A stretch of 64,000 bases of DNA from Desulfobulbus alkaliphilus (GTDB lineage: Bacteria > Desulfobacterota > Desulfobulbia > Desulfobulbales > Desulfobulbaceae). Both the position numbers and the translations under genes were made by a program. The notes under the pieces were generated by a model, which ran no database searches, had not been told where the DNA came from, and worked only from the letters and a program-made list of their open reading frames with translations. The stretch spans positions 57,327 to 121,326 of the forward strand of contig NZ_JAFFQC010000010.1 in assembly GCF_016918545.1 (NCBI RefSeq), written 5' to 3'. The stretch's first letter is position 1; the number at the start of each line of letters is the position of its first letter. Positions 37,679 through 46,302 of the stretch are shown piece after piece.

Positions 37679-39775
37679 ATGAAATATAAACCGCGCACAG
37701 AACCGGGTTCCCCTTTGCCTCTTGGCAGCGAGATAACGCCATGGGGTATCAATTTCGCTCTTTTTTCCAGACATGCCGAAGCGGTTTCCCTGATGGTCTT
37801 GCCTGATCCGGAAAGCCTGGAACTCACAGAGTTTCCCCTGGATCCCGCTGTCCATAAAACCGGCGACATCTGGCACATCCTGCTGGTCAATGCTCCTGCC
37901 ACCCTGCGCTATGGGTACAGTATTGCCGGTCCCCACGACCCTCAGGGAACCGGTCATGCCTTTGACGCATCCCGTATCCTCCTGGATCCCTATGCCAAGG
38001 AAATTCACTCACCGCATTGGGGTGGAGAGCGGACCTGCCTTGGCCGGGAACCCTGCTGCCTGCTTGATCGCCACGACTATGACTGGGAGGGCGACCGCCC
38101 CCTCAACATCCCGCTCAAGGATTCCATCATCTATGAGCTCCATGTCCGTGGCTTCACCCGCCACCCGTCTTCCCAAACCAGAGCACCGGGAACGTTCCGG
38201 GGTATCACCGAGAAAATAAGCTATCTCAAGCGGCTGGGAATCACCGCAGTCGAGTTGCTGCCGGTGACTGAGTTTAATGAAAACGAAACCACCTTTGTCA
38301 ATCCTGACAGCGGCGAACGATTGAAAAATTTCTGGGGATACAGCCCGCTTTCTTTTTTCGCGCCCAAATCCGGATACAGCAGCGATCCTGAAGCACCCCT
38401 CAACGAGTTCCGCGACATGGTCAAAGCGCTGCACCGGGCCGGCATTGAGGTCATCCTTGACATTGTCTACAACCACACCGCCGAAGGCGGTGCCGATGGA
38501 CCCACCACCAGCTTTCGCGGTATTGACAATACCATTTATTACCTGCTCGATCCCTGGACCAGGGCGTATCTCAATTTTTCCGGCTGCGGCAACACCTGCA
38601 ACTGCAATCACCCAATTGTCCGCAACCTGATCATGGATGCCCTGCGCTGGTGGGTGATTGAAATGCATGTGGACGGTTTTCGTTTCGATCTGGCCTCGAT
38701 CCTCGGTCGAGATGCTCGGGGAGAGGTGCTGGCCAATCCCCCGGTAGTCGAAATGATCGCCGAGGATCCAGTGCTGGCCGACACTAAAATCATCGCCGAG
38801 GCCTGGGATGCCGCCGGTCTCTACCAGGTCGGCAATTTCTCCTCGCACCACCGCTGGGCCGAATGGAACGGCCGATTTCGTGATGATATCCGCTCGTTCA
38901 TGTGCGGTCATCCCGGTATGGTTCCGGCCCTGGCCACCCGCATCGCCGGCAGTTCCGACCTGTATCAGATCAATGGCCGCCGTCCCTGCAATTCGATCAA
39001 TTTCATCACCAGCCATGACGGTTTCACCCTGGCCGACCTGGTCAGTTACAATGAAAAACACAACCTGAACAACGGGGAGGAAAACCGGGACGGCGACAAC
39101 CACAACCTCAGTTGGAACAGCGGAATGGAAGGGCCGACTAACAGCTCGAAAATCCAGGCACTCCGCTCCCGCCGGATCCGCACCATGGCGGTCATCCTCT
39201 TTCTTTCCCAGGGCGTTCCCATGCTGGTTGCCGGCGATGAGTTCGGACGCAGCCAGGAAGGCAACAATAATGCCTGGTGCCAGGATAATACCATCGGCTG
39301 GGTGGATTGGTCCCTGGCCAGGAAAAATCACCGTTTGTTGCGCTTTTTCAGAAAATTGATCCAACTGCGCACCACCCATCCCGTGTTCCGCCGCGACGAT
39401 TTTTTTGCCAGTAACGATCGATCCGGGGTGGCAGCCAACCCGCCGGACATTGTCTGGCAGGGTCTTCATCCCGGCGAGCAGGATTGGTCGGCACAATGCA
39501 CAACCCTTGGTTTTTTCCTCAGCGGCGCACACCTCCCGGAAAAGGACGACGATTTTATGATCCTGCTCAATGGCAGTGCCGATACTCCGGCGACCTTTAC
39601 CATCCCATCACCCTCTCGGAACAGGATCTGGGCCAAAATTATCGACACCGGCCAACGGGCCCCCCTCGACTTCGTTGACCCTGGGGCGGGAGATAGAGTA
39701 CAGTGCGGATCCGCAATCAAGGTTGCCAACATGGGATGTGTTGTCCTCCAGTCCATCAACATACCAAAGGGGTAA
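37679..39775 (+). CDS. glgX: Glycogen debranching protein GlgX
   Basis: 698 aa. N-terminal carbohydrate-binding module (about 8-120), then the GH13 barrel: YELHVRGFT (about 158), DIVYNHT (about 260), the nucleophile Asp in DGFRFDLAS (about 332-340), the acid/base Glu in IIAEAWD (about 368-374) and FITSHDGFT (about 442). It removes alpha-1,6 branches from trimmed glycogen. No other glycogen genes are adjacent. The ribosome-binding site is weak; an AT-rich stretch precedes the ATG. It overlaps in transcription with the next gene (stop 39775, next start 39780). Confidence 0.93.
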   Translation: MKYKPRTEPGSPLPLGSEITPWGINFALFSRHAEAVSLMVLPDPESLELTEFPLDPAVHKTGDIWHILLVNAPATLRYGYSIAGPHDPQGTGHAFDASRILLDPYAKEIHSPHWGGERTCLGREPCCLLDRHDYDWEGDRPLNIPLKDSIIYELHVRGFTRHPSSQTRAPGTFRGITEKISYLKRLGITAVELLPVTEFNENETTFVNPDSGERLKNFWGYSPLSFFAPKSGYSSDPEAPLNEFRDMVKALHRAGIEVILDIVYNHTAEGGADGPTTSFRGIDNTIYYLLDPWTRAYLNFSGCGNTCNCNHPIVRNLIMDALRWWVIEMHVDGFRFDLASILGRDARGEVLANPPVVEMIAEDPVLADTKIIAEAWDAAGLYQVGNFSSHHRWAEWNGRFRDDIRSFMCGHPGMVPALATRIAGSSDLYQINGRRPCNSINFITSHDGFTLADLVSYNEKHNLNNGEENRDGDNHNLSWNSGMEGPTNSSKIQALRSRRIRTMAVILFLSQGVPMLVAGDEFGRSQEGNNNAWCQDNTIGWVDWSLARKNHRLLRFFRKLIQLRTTHPVFRRDDFFASNDRSGVAANPPDIVWQGLHPGEQDWSAQCTTLGFFLSGAHLPEKDDDFMILLNGSADTPATFTIPSPSRNRIWAKIIDTGQRAPLDFVDPGAGDRVQCGSAIKVANMGCVVLQSINIPKG

Positions 39776-39779
39776 GCAT

Positions 39780-40313
39780 ATGATTCAATTGCTGATGCTG
39801 GGTGATTCCCTGGTGGAGTGGGGCGACTGGCCGACACTGCTTCCGGATGTCGCAGTGATCAACCGCGGTATCGCCGGCGAAACTACGGGAGAATTGGCGG
39901 TGCGGCTGGGAGCTGAAATCGAGGCCTGCCCCGATCCCGATGCTGTGCTCCTCCAATCCGGCACCAACAATCTGTTGTTTGGCGATCTTTTTTTCCCCGT
40001 GATTTTCAACACTATGATCCCACGACTGCGGCTGTTCTATCCGCAATGCCCTTTGATCATCACCTCCCTGATGCCCATGCCCATTGTCCTACGGTCGCAG
40101 CTTGACCAGGTCAACCGGGAGTTGGCCGAGGTGACCACGGCAACACCAAACTGTCACTTTCTTGACATGACCAGACCCTTTTCCGAGCAATGTCTGCCAA
40201 TCACCCATCCGGGTTTCCTCAACGACCAGGTACATTTGAGTACCAGAGGTTACCAGGTTTGGGCTGGAGAGATCCGCCGGTGCCTGCAGTCCCTGTTTTC
40301 CGGACCCGGTTGA
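39780..40313 (+). CDS. SGNH/GDSL-type esterase
   Basis: 177 aa. Block I GDSLVEWG (8-15) with the Ser nucleophile, block III SGTNNL (about 60), and block V NDQVHLSTRGY (about 154) with the catalytic Asp and His. AAGGGGT before ATG 39780, which is 4 bp after the glgX stop, so probably co-transcribed. No signal peptide, hence cytoplasmic; likely deacetylates or hydrolyses a sugar or lipid ester, but the substrate is unknown. Confidence 0.88.
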   Translation: MIQLLMLGDSLVEWGDWPTLLPDVAVINRGIAGETTGELAVRLGAEIEACPDPDAVLLQSGTNNLLFGDLFFPVIFNTMIPRLRLFYPQCPLIITSLMPMPIVLRSQLDQVNRELAEVTTATPNCHFLDMTRPFSEQCLPITHPGFLNDQVHLSTRGYQVWAGEIRRCLQSLFSGPG

Positions 40314-40413
40314 GGTTGACAGACGGACTCCCTCTTCTTATTTACTATCCAAGGACAAGCAAAGTTACCAATCACGGGGTTTGTAACCGCTTGTTTTATA
40401 AAGCTCGGGTACT

Positions 40414-40521
40414 GTAATCGGTCACAGGTGCCCCAGATTTGTGCAGGCGCGGTTGCCCGCTATAGCCCTTCTATGCGGGCAGCCGCGTTCGTGCAAAGAT
40501 GGGGTACCTGTGATCGCTTAC
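40414..40521. repeat. 108-bp near-perfect palindrome
   Basis: Left arm 40414-40460 and right arm 40475-40521 are inverted copies differing at about 12 of 47 bases, around a 14-base loop (TATAGCCCTTCTAT). The core is GGTTGCCCGC / GCGGGCAGCC. It lies downstream of the esterase gene; no T-run follows, so it is not a simple terminator. Not related to the MITE family. The rest of 40314-41054 holds only MITE copy 13. Confidence 0.82.
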
Positions 40522-40790
40522 CAAGCAAACCCTGTCCGCCCTTGAAAATACGGCACTGCCAACCTACCTGACCACCGGTTGCGACTCATTTTTCACCATA
40601 TCCTGCGGATGGAATGGAGCAGTAGCACTGTACGCTCAGTGAAAACAACAACGAACTACACGACAGAAGCACGACAAACCGAACTGATGCACCCCAGCGA
40701 CAGGCTGCCACCACACCAGGCTGAACCGGAGCTGAACGCCGGACAGTTGCCTGCATGCTTTTGATCCGATGATCAAGTACAGAACACATA

Positions 40791-40920
40791 CCTGGATCCA
40801 AGAGCGTTTGTCCGCCCCGAGGGGCGGTTGGTGAAGGAGAATTGCCTAACTATCGTCGTATTTTTAACCCGAGTTCAGCAAATTACATCAACAACAGAGC
40901 CCAGCCTTCACGGATTCAGG
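40791..40920 (+). mobile_element. MITE copy 13, short form
   Basis: 130 bp: CCTGGATCCAAGAGCG, the hairpin GCCCCGAGGGGCGG, a drifted AT-rich part and CCTTCACGGATTCAGG. Flanks ACATA (40786-40790) and ACATG (40921-40925) match at 4 of 5. Confidence 0.9.
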
Positions 40921-41054
40921 ACATGCACCTGGTGCAAACAGAAAGGCCGCATGACCTGAAAAGTCGAATCGGTGCCCGAGCAGAAAATTTCCACCATGCA
41001 CATGTCCCACGTGCCCAACACCCCGACGTATTTCCCATTGCAGGAGAATCATAG

Positions 41055-41924
41055 ATGATATCAAGACACGTACTGACATCCTTTACCGCTCTTTTTTTTC
41101 TTTTCAATACCTCCACGCTGCACGCTGATTCCCAGAGAACCAGGCCCGGGACTGTCCCTGCCGGCCAGATGGAGGCTGTTATGGAAGGAATGGGCCTGCG
41201 GGGCTCGGTCCTGGAAACCATGAACAGCGCCGGATACACCTATCTTCACCTGGAGACGGCTCAAGGCAGGGTCTGGGTGGCTATCCTCGAAGATAGTGTC
41301 CAGAAGGGACAAGAGGTCATCGTTGCCCCGGGTATGATCATGCGTAATTTTGAATCGAACACCCTGGGCCGTACCTTTGAGACCATTCTTTTTTCGTCCG
41401 GCCTCGACCGTGAGGCTATGGCACAGTCGACCACACCGGTCGCTCCCGCCGACAACGAACCACAACACATGTTCAGTTTCGCTGAAGCCCTGCAGGCAGA
41501 AAGAAGTGGCGGCGCCCCGGTGACCGGTCCGCCGGTTGGTGAGGATGCGCTCATGGGGGATTCTCCCGGCAGCGCCGGCGCCATTGTCCCCGCCAAAAAT
41601 GTTAAGGTTGAAAAAGCTTCCGGTGACAACAGTTTTACCGTGGAAGAACTCTTTGCTCAAGCAGCTGCGCTGCATGGCACCACGGTCAGGGTCCGGGGCA
41701 AGGTCGTAAAAATCTCCCGCATGATCATGGGTAAAAACTGGGTCCATATTCAGGATGGCTCAGGCAACCCGCTCCACAACCACCATAACCTCGTGTTCAC
41801 CACGCTCGATGATCCCGGTGAGGGGGCTATTGTTACCGTGGAAGGTATTCTCAAAGCCAACCGCGACTTCGGTGCAGGGTACAGGTACGAGGCCATCATC
41901 GAAGACGCCAGCGTTGAACGATAG
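41055..41924 (+). CDS. Exported OB-fold protein with NrfJ-like domain
   Basis: 289 aa with a signal peptide (hydrophobic 8-24). Residues about 45-110 (SVLETMNSAGYTYLHLET ... FESNTLGRTFETILF) resemble the NrfJ-like domain of cytochrome-nitrite-reductase-linked proteins. About 195-285 is an OB-fold segment (GKVVKISRMIMGKNWVHIQD, VEGILKANRDFGAGYRYEAIIED). Both are found in Geobacter and Desulfobacterota exported proteins of unknown role. A 60-residue low-complexity linker joins them. Alone upstream of the HAD gene, 14 bp away, probably one transcript. Confidence 0.72.
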   Translation: MISRHVLTSFTALFFLFNTSTLHADSQRTRPGTVPAGQMEAVMEGMGLRGSVLETMNSAGYTYLHLETAQGRVWVAILEDSVQKGQEVIVAPGMIMRNFESNTLGRTFETILFSSGLDREAMAQSTTPVAPADNEPQHMFSFAEALQAERSGGAPVTGPPVGEDALMGDSPGSAGAIVPAKNVKVEKASGDNSFTVEELFAQAAALHGTTVRVRGKVVKISRMIMGKNWVHIQDGSGNPLHNHHNLVFTTLDDPGEGAIVTVEGILKANRDFGAGYRYEAIIEDASVER

Positions 41925-41938
41925 CCCTGGTACGCCCC

Positions 41939-42517
41939 GTGTTTGCCCCTAAAATTCACCCGGCTGAGATCGGCTTTGATTTTGATGGTGTCATTGCCGA
42001 TACGGTCGAGGCCTTTCTCCGTCTTGCCTGTGAACAGTACAACCACTGCGGTCTCCGTCCGGAAGATATCACCGATTTTTCCGTGGAGCAGTGTCTGTCC
42101 CTGGATGCCGGCATTGTCGAGACCATCTTCACCACAATTCTTCATGACTCGGTGGGCACCGGGCTGCTACCCATGCCTGGAGCTCCGGAAGTTCTTGAAG
42201 CGTTGACCCGACAGGCGGAAGTGACCATCATCACGGCACGTCCCCATGCCGCTCCCGTGTACGATTGGCTGGAAACAGCACTACCGGTGCCCGTGGGGCA
42301 ACGAATCAGAGTGGTGGCCATGGGTGATCACAACGACAAGGTCCGCTACGTCAAAATGTCAGGTCTCTCAGCCTTTGTCGATGACCGGGCGGAAACCTGC
42401 CTGCAACTCAATGAAGCAGGCATTCGTCCCTTTGTCTTTTCTCAGCCCTGGAACCGGAAACGGCACCAACTGCCCACCGTGCGTAACTGGAACGATATCC
42501 ACGCCCTTTGCTTCTGA
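41939..42517 (+). CDS. HAD-superfamily hydrolase (5'-nucleotidase/phosphatase-like)
   Basis: 192 aa from GTG 41939. Catalytic motif I FDFDGVIADT (13-22), motif II VTIITAR (about 94-100) and motif IV VDDRAETC near 143. The HAD fold dephosphorylates small metabolites; this size fits the NT5C/HAD-IA nucleotidase-like group. It follows the OB-fold gene closely and precedes a Nudix gene, a set that could act in nucleotide clean-up. Confidence 0.82.
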   Translation: MFAPKIHPAEIGFDFDGVIADTVEAFLRLACEQYNHCGLRPEDITDFSVEQCLSLDAGIVETIFTTILHDSVGTGLLPMPGAPEVLEALTRQAEVTIITARPHAAPVYDWLETALPVPVGQRIRVVAMGDHNDKVRYVKMSGLSAFVDDRAETCLQLNEAGIRPFVFSQPWNRKRHQLPTVRNWNDIHALCF

Positions 42518-42544
42518 CCTGTCCTCTCCTCCGGAGTAGAGCCC

Positions 42545-43003
42545 ATGCCCTGTCCCACCAGCGAAGTCGCCCGACACCCATACAGAAACCCAGCCCCCAC
42601 CGTGGATATCATCATCGAAACAGAAGGAGGGATAGTGCTGATCGAACGAAAAAACCCACCCCCTGGGTGGGCCCTGCCCGGCGGCTTTGTCGATTACGGC
42701 GAGTCCTATGAACAAGCCGCCCGGCGTGAGGCCGCCGAAGAAACCGGTCTTGCAGTCACCCTGCTGCTCCAGTTTCATACCTACTCAAATCCAGATCGTG
42801 ATCCCCGCCAGCACACCGCATCAACCGTCTACATTGCCTCTGCCTCCGGACAACCAACGGCCGGGGATGATGCAGGCCGGGCAGCAATCTTTCATCGCCA
42901 CAACCTGCCGCCGCTGGCCTTTGACCACGCGCGAATTCTCGAGGATTATTTTACCTTCAAGGAAACAGGCAAATTACCCCTGTTAAGGCCGACAACTGGC
43001 TGA
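42545..43003 (+). CDS. Nudix hydrolase
   Basis: 152 aa. The Nudix box starts at GGFVDYGES and ends REAAEETGL (about 46-68) and fits G-x5-E-x7-R-E-U-x-E-E-x-G-U. An N-terminal 15-residue leader precedes. CTCCGGAG lies upstream of ATG 42545. It hydrolyses nucleoside diphosphates linked to X; the substrate is not readable. Confidence 0.9.
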   Translation: MPCPTSEVARHPYRNPAPTVDIIIETEGGIVLIERKNPPPGWALPGGFVDYGESYEQAARREAAEETGLAVTLLLQFHTYSNPDRDPRQHTASTVYIASASGQPTAGDDAGRAAIFHRHNLPPLAFDHARILEDYFTFKETGKLPLLRPTTG

Positions 43004-43041
43004 TTTTTCACCCTGGAAACTGGCACCCTTTGCCGATGATT

Positions 43042-43824
43042 TTATCGGGCGGTTTCCTCAATCTGCAGGGTCCCGACGCTGACGGTCGGGGGACGATCAA
43101 CCGGCTTCGCCACGGTGGAATCACCGGATACGGTCGAATCATCGGACGACTCTTCTCCGATCTCTGTGATGATCACGGTAGCAGTGTCTGATGGGGGCAG
43201 GGTCAATGGCCTGATCAGAATTGCCTGATCACCCTCTTCCGGTTCCGTCAGCACAGGTGGCTGTACGCCGCGAAAAAGGGCAACAAGAACGACAAGAGCA
43301 ACAAGAAACAAAACACCAACACTCCCCAGGACAATCATTCGTCCCCGGGCCAACCCGTTGAAGCTCACCTGAGAAAAGGCACCGGCCGGCTCATGTTCCA
43401 CCTCTCTCTGCTCGGCTTTCACCATCGGTTCATCCGGTTTCGTGGCCGGTTCCGGTTCCGGCGTATGAGTCCGCCCGGTTATCCTGGCAACAAGGGGCTC
43501 GGCACCCACCAGTTTCGCTCGCTCCTCCTGCAGACCAGGAACATCAATGGCGATCCCTTCAATATCCCGGTACACGGAATCGGCTCTTGTCCGTCGCCCT
43601 TCCTGCGCATGTGCCCTGGCCTGCTGCCGCAGCTCATCCACCCGGGCGACCAGGCTGTCCAATTCCTGCTGCAAGGCGGTTTTTTCCCTGGGATCGATTT
43701 CAGTACCGAGTTGCCGACAGAGGAAACCGGCTTCGAAAATGCGCTTTTCACTGATCCTGGAACGGATCAAGGCTGTGGGGTTCTTTACGGTCACGGACGG
43801 CTCAGGGTGCATATCGGTACGCAT
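43042..43824 (-). CDS. Hypothetical membrane-anchored protein with coiled coil
   Basis: 260 aa. A cytoplasmic helical region with Lys/Glu-rich heptads (about 45-110), a Pro/Glu-rich linker, one membrane helix (about 162-185), then a Pro/Thr/Ser/Asp-rich exposed tail. No catalytic motif recognised. Convergent with the Nudix gene. Function unknown. Confidence 0.7.
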   Translation of the reverse strand: MRTDMHPEPSVTVKNPTALIRSRISEKRIFEAGFLCRQLGTEIDPREKTALQQELDSLVARVDELRQQARAHAQEGRRTRADSVYRDIEGIAIDVPGLQEERAKLVGAEPLVARITGRTHTPEPEPATKPDEPMVKAEQREVEHEPAGAFSQVSFNGLARGRMIVLGSVGVLFLVALVVLVALFRGVQPPVLTEPEEGDQAILIRPLTLPPSDTATVIITEIGEESSDDSTVSGDSTVAKPVDRPPTVSVGTLQIEETAR

Positions 43825-44026
43825 CAGCTATGGATGGAAACAAGGGAAGGGCAACCCTTCACCAGCACCTCATCTGCAGACGACCAGGCAGCCGCGCAGA
43901 GGATCAATAGAACTCGTCAGCCTGCTTGTCGCTTGTGAAGCGCCGTTAAAAAGTCCCAGGTCATGCGCTCTTGTCCCTGTACCCGGTGCAGCTGCGCATT
44001 AAACACCGGCACGTAATACTGGTCTG

Positions 44027-44056
44027 TACTGGCATCTACTGGCATCTACTGGCATC
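44027..44056. repeat. Three tandem copies of a 10-bp unit
   Basis: TACTGGCATC three times, preceded by a degenerate fourth unit TACTGGTCTG. It lies in the 43825-44157 gap, which otherwise shows only a possible 42-codon minus-strand frame (43930-44050 region) of uncertain reality. Confidence 0.75.
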
Positions 44057-44157
44057 AGGCAACAACGAGGGACAGAAAGAAGAGAAGGGGATCAGAAAAG
44101 ATATCTGAGTATCAAATAGGCCGCCAGTCCCGCGCCCGCGGAACCATAGAGCAGCAG

Positions 44158-44253
44158 TCAGGGCATGCACTCTCCTCCTGATCGCCTGACAAGAATCGTC
44201 AGGGTGGCGATTCCAACCATCACAGCAGTGCCGAGCACAAACAGCTCTTTCAT
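44158..44253 (-). CDS. Small one-helix membrane peptide after typA
   Basis: 31 aa, MKELFVLGTAVMVGIATLTI then VRRSGGECMP. GGGAGGCGGG stands directly before ATG 44253, a strong ribosome-binding site, and the gene starts 23 bp after the typA stop. One membrane helix (about 4-22) followed by basic residues. Immediately after the TGA stop the same frame continues as a second hydrophobic stretch (44157-44092, LLLYGSAGAGLAAYLILRYLF), so an in-frame UGA divides two helices. This may be a frameshift-free double-TM protein with a read-through or recoded UGA, or two separate peptides. It is too short for firm annotation. Confidence 0.45.
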   Translation of the reverse strand: MKELFVLGTAVMVGIATLTILVRRSGGECMP

Positions 44254-44276
44254 CCCGCCTCCCTTGAGAAAGCCAA

Positions 44277-46076
44277 CTACCCTCTTATTTTTACGCCCTT
44301 TTTCTTGCGCAGACGGATTGCCTTCGGGGTAATCTCCACCAGTTCATCATCATTTATATACGATATGCAGTCTTCAAGGCTCATGTCAATGGGTGGTGTC
44401 AGAATGACGGCGTCATCCGATCCGGAAGCGCGGACATTGGTCAGCTTTTTCCCCTTGGCCGGGTTGACGATCAGATCGGCCGGCCGACAGTGCTCGCCAA
44501 TTATCTGGCCGGGATAGGTCTCGATGCCCGGACCAAGGAACAATCGCCCTCGCTCCTGCAGATTGAATAAGGCATAGGCCACGGTTGTGCTCGGCTCTTT
44601 GACAACCATGACTCCGTTGACGCGGTTCTGGATCTCACCGGCATAGGGACCCCATTCCGCAAAAATATAATTCATCACCCCCATACCGCGGGTATCGGTC
44701 ATAAAAACCGAGCGATAGCCAAGCAATCCCCTGGTCGGCACCTTGAATTTCATCCGGGTCATGGCCTTTTCCACCTGCATATCGACAAGGATTCCCTTCA
44801 ATTTCCCCAATTTTTCAATAACCACTCCCTGGTACTGCTCATCCACCTCCACCGACAACTCCTCATACGGCTCCAGAGTTTCACCGTCCACTTCCCGCAT
44901 GATAACCTGGGGTCGGGTGACCTGAAACTCATACCCTTCCCGACGCATCTTCTCGATGAGGATTGAAAGGTGTAATTCGCCGCGCCCTGAAACCCGGTAA
45001 CCGATGCCTTCGGTCAGCGGCTCCACCTGCAGGGCCACATCGGACAATGTTTCCCTTGACAAACGTTCTTCAAGATGACGGGAGGTGACATATTTCCCAT
45101 CCTGGCCGGCAAAAGGTGAATCATTGGCAATAAAATGCATGGAAATGGTGGGTGGGTCAATTTCGATAAGGGGAAGAGGCCGTGGAAAATCCGGATCAGT
45201 GAAGGTGACCCCGACCGTGACATCTTCCATACCGGCGACAGCGACTATATCCCCGGCTGAGGCACTGTCGATCGGCACCTTTTGATCACCCCGGAAACCA
45301 AAAATTTTGTTGATCCGCACCGGCGAGATGGAACCATCTCGGCGGGCGACCACGAGGTTCGTTCGCAAATCCAGATACCCGTTGACCAGCTTACCAATGC
45401 CCAGACGACCGAGATAAGGAGAGTAATCGATGGTATTCACCTGCAACTGCAAGGGAGCTTCAACACTCCCCGAAGGAGGCGGCACGTGGGCGATGATCAT
45501 CTCTGACACCGCCTGCATGCCGGTTTCCTCGGTCACCGGTACCTCAGGGGAGGTGAGAGCATACCCGGCTTTGGAAGAAGCATAGACAACAGGAAAATCA
45601 AGAACATGGTCGGGTGCATCCAGTCGATCGAGCAGGTCAAAGACCTGATCCACCACCCATTCGCACCGGACAGCAGGTTTGTCAATTTTGTTGATCACCA
45701 CCAGGATGGGTAAACCGGCGGCCAACGCCTTTTTGACGACAAAAAAGGTCTGCGGCATTGGCCCCTCCTGAGCATCGACCAGAAGGACGGCTCCGTCGGC
45801 CATGCGCAACACACGTTCAACCTGGCCGCCAAAGTCAGCGTGACCCGGGGTATCGATGATATTGATCTGATAGGGACCATGGACGTAGGATCCATTTTTT
45901 GAGGCAATGGTAATCCCGCGTTCTCGTTCAAGGTCCATGGAATCCATGAGACGTTCCGCCACCTGCTGATTGTCGCGGAACATACCGCTTTGACGGAAGA
46001 GCTGATCAACAAGAGTGGTTTTCCCATGATCGACATGGGCGATGATGGCGACATTACGAATATACTGCTGTTCCAT
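44277..46076 (-). CDS. typA: Translational GTPase TypA/BipA
   Basis: 599 aa. G1 AHVDHGKTTL (14-23), G3 DTPGHADF (about 75-82), G4 NKID (about 129-132). EF-Tu-like domains II and V follow, and the C-terminal TypA-specific domain includes EHCRPADLIVNPAKGKKLTNVRA near 528. A ribosome-associated GTPase for stress and cold growth. It is followed closely by the small peptide genes at 44092-44253. Confidence 0.97.
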   Translation of the reverse strand: MEQQYIRNVAIIAHVDHGKTTLVDQLFRQSGMFRDNQQVAERLMDSMDLERERGITIASKNGSYVHGPYQINIIDTPGHADFGGQVERVLRMADGAVLLVDAQEGPMPQTFFVVKKALAAGLPILVVINKIDKPAVRCEWVVDQVFDLLDRLDAPDHVLDFPVVYASSKAGYALTSPEVPVTEETGMQAVSEMIIAHVPPPSGSVEAPLQLQVNTIDYSPYLGRLGIGKLVNGYLDLRTNLVVARRDGSISPVRINKIFGFRGDQKVPIDSASAGDIVAVAGMEDVTVGVTFTDPDFPRPLPLIEIDPPTISMHFIANDSPFAGQDGKYVTSRHLEERLSRETLSDVALQVEPLTEGIGYRVSGRGELHLSILIEKMRREGYEFQVTRPQVIMREVDGETLEPYEELSVEVDEQYQGVVIEKLGKLKGILVDMQVEKAMTRMKFKVPTRGLLGYRSVFMTDTRGMGVMNYIFAEWGPYAGEIQNRVNGVMVVKEPSTTVAYALFNLQERGRLFLGPGIETYPGQIIGEHCRPADLIVNPAKGKKLTNVRASGSDDAVILTPPIDMSLEDCISYINDDELVEITPKAIRLRKKKGVKIRG

Positions 46077-46302
46077 ACTGCTCCTGCCCCGGAAAGGGCA
46101 CTGATAGGCATCTGCTCAAGGGCCAACCTGACACGCAGACTTGGTGGATGTGGTGGTACCACAATCGGGAGACCCGGGGAGGTAATTGGACAGGCAGCGG
46201 TGGAATGTCCAGTATACCGCTCACAGGAAAGTGATCCGAACAAAAAGGTGCTTTTATACAAAGGAAACGACTAAAAGACAAGGAGATTGCCGGGAGGAGC
46301 AT

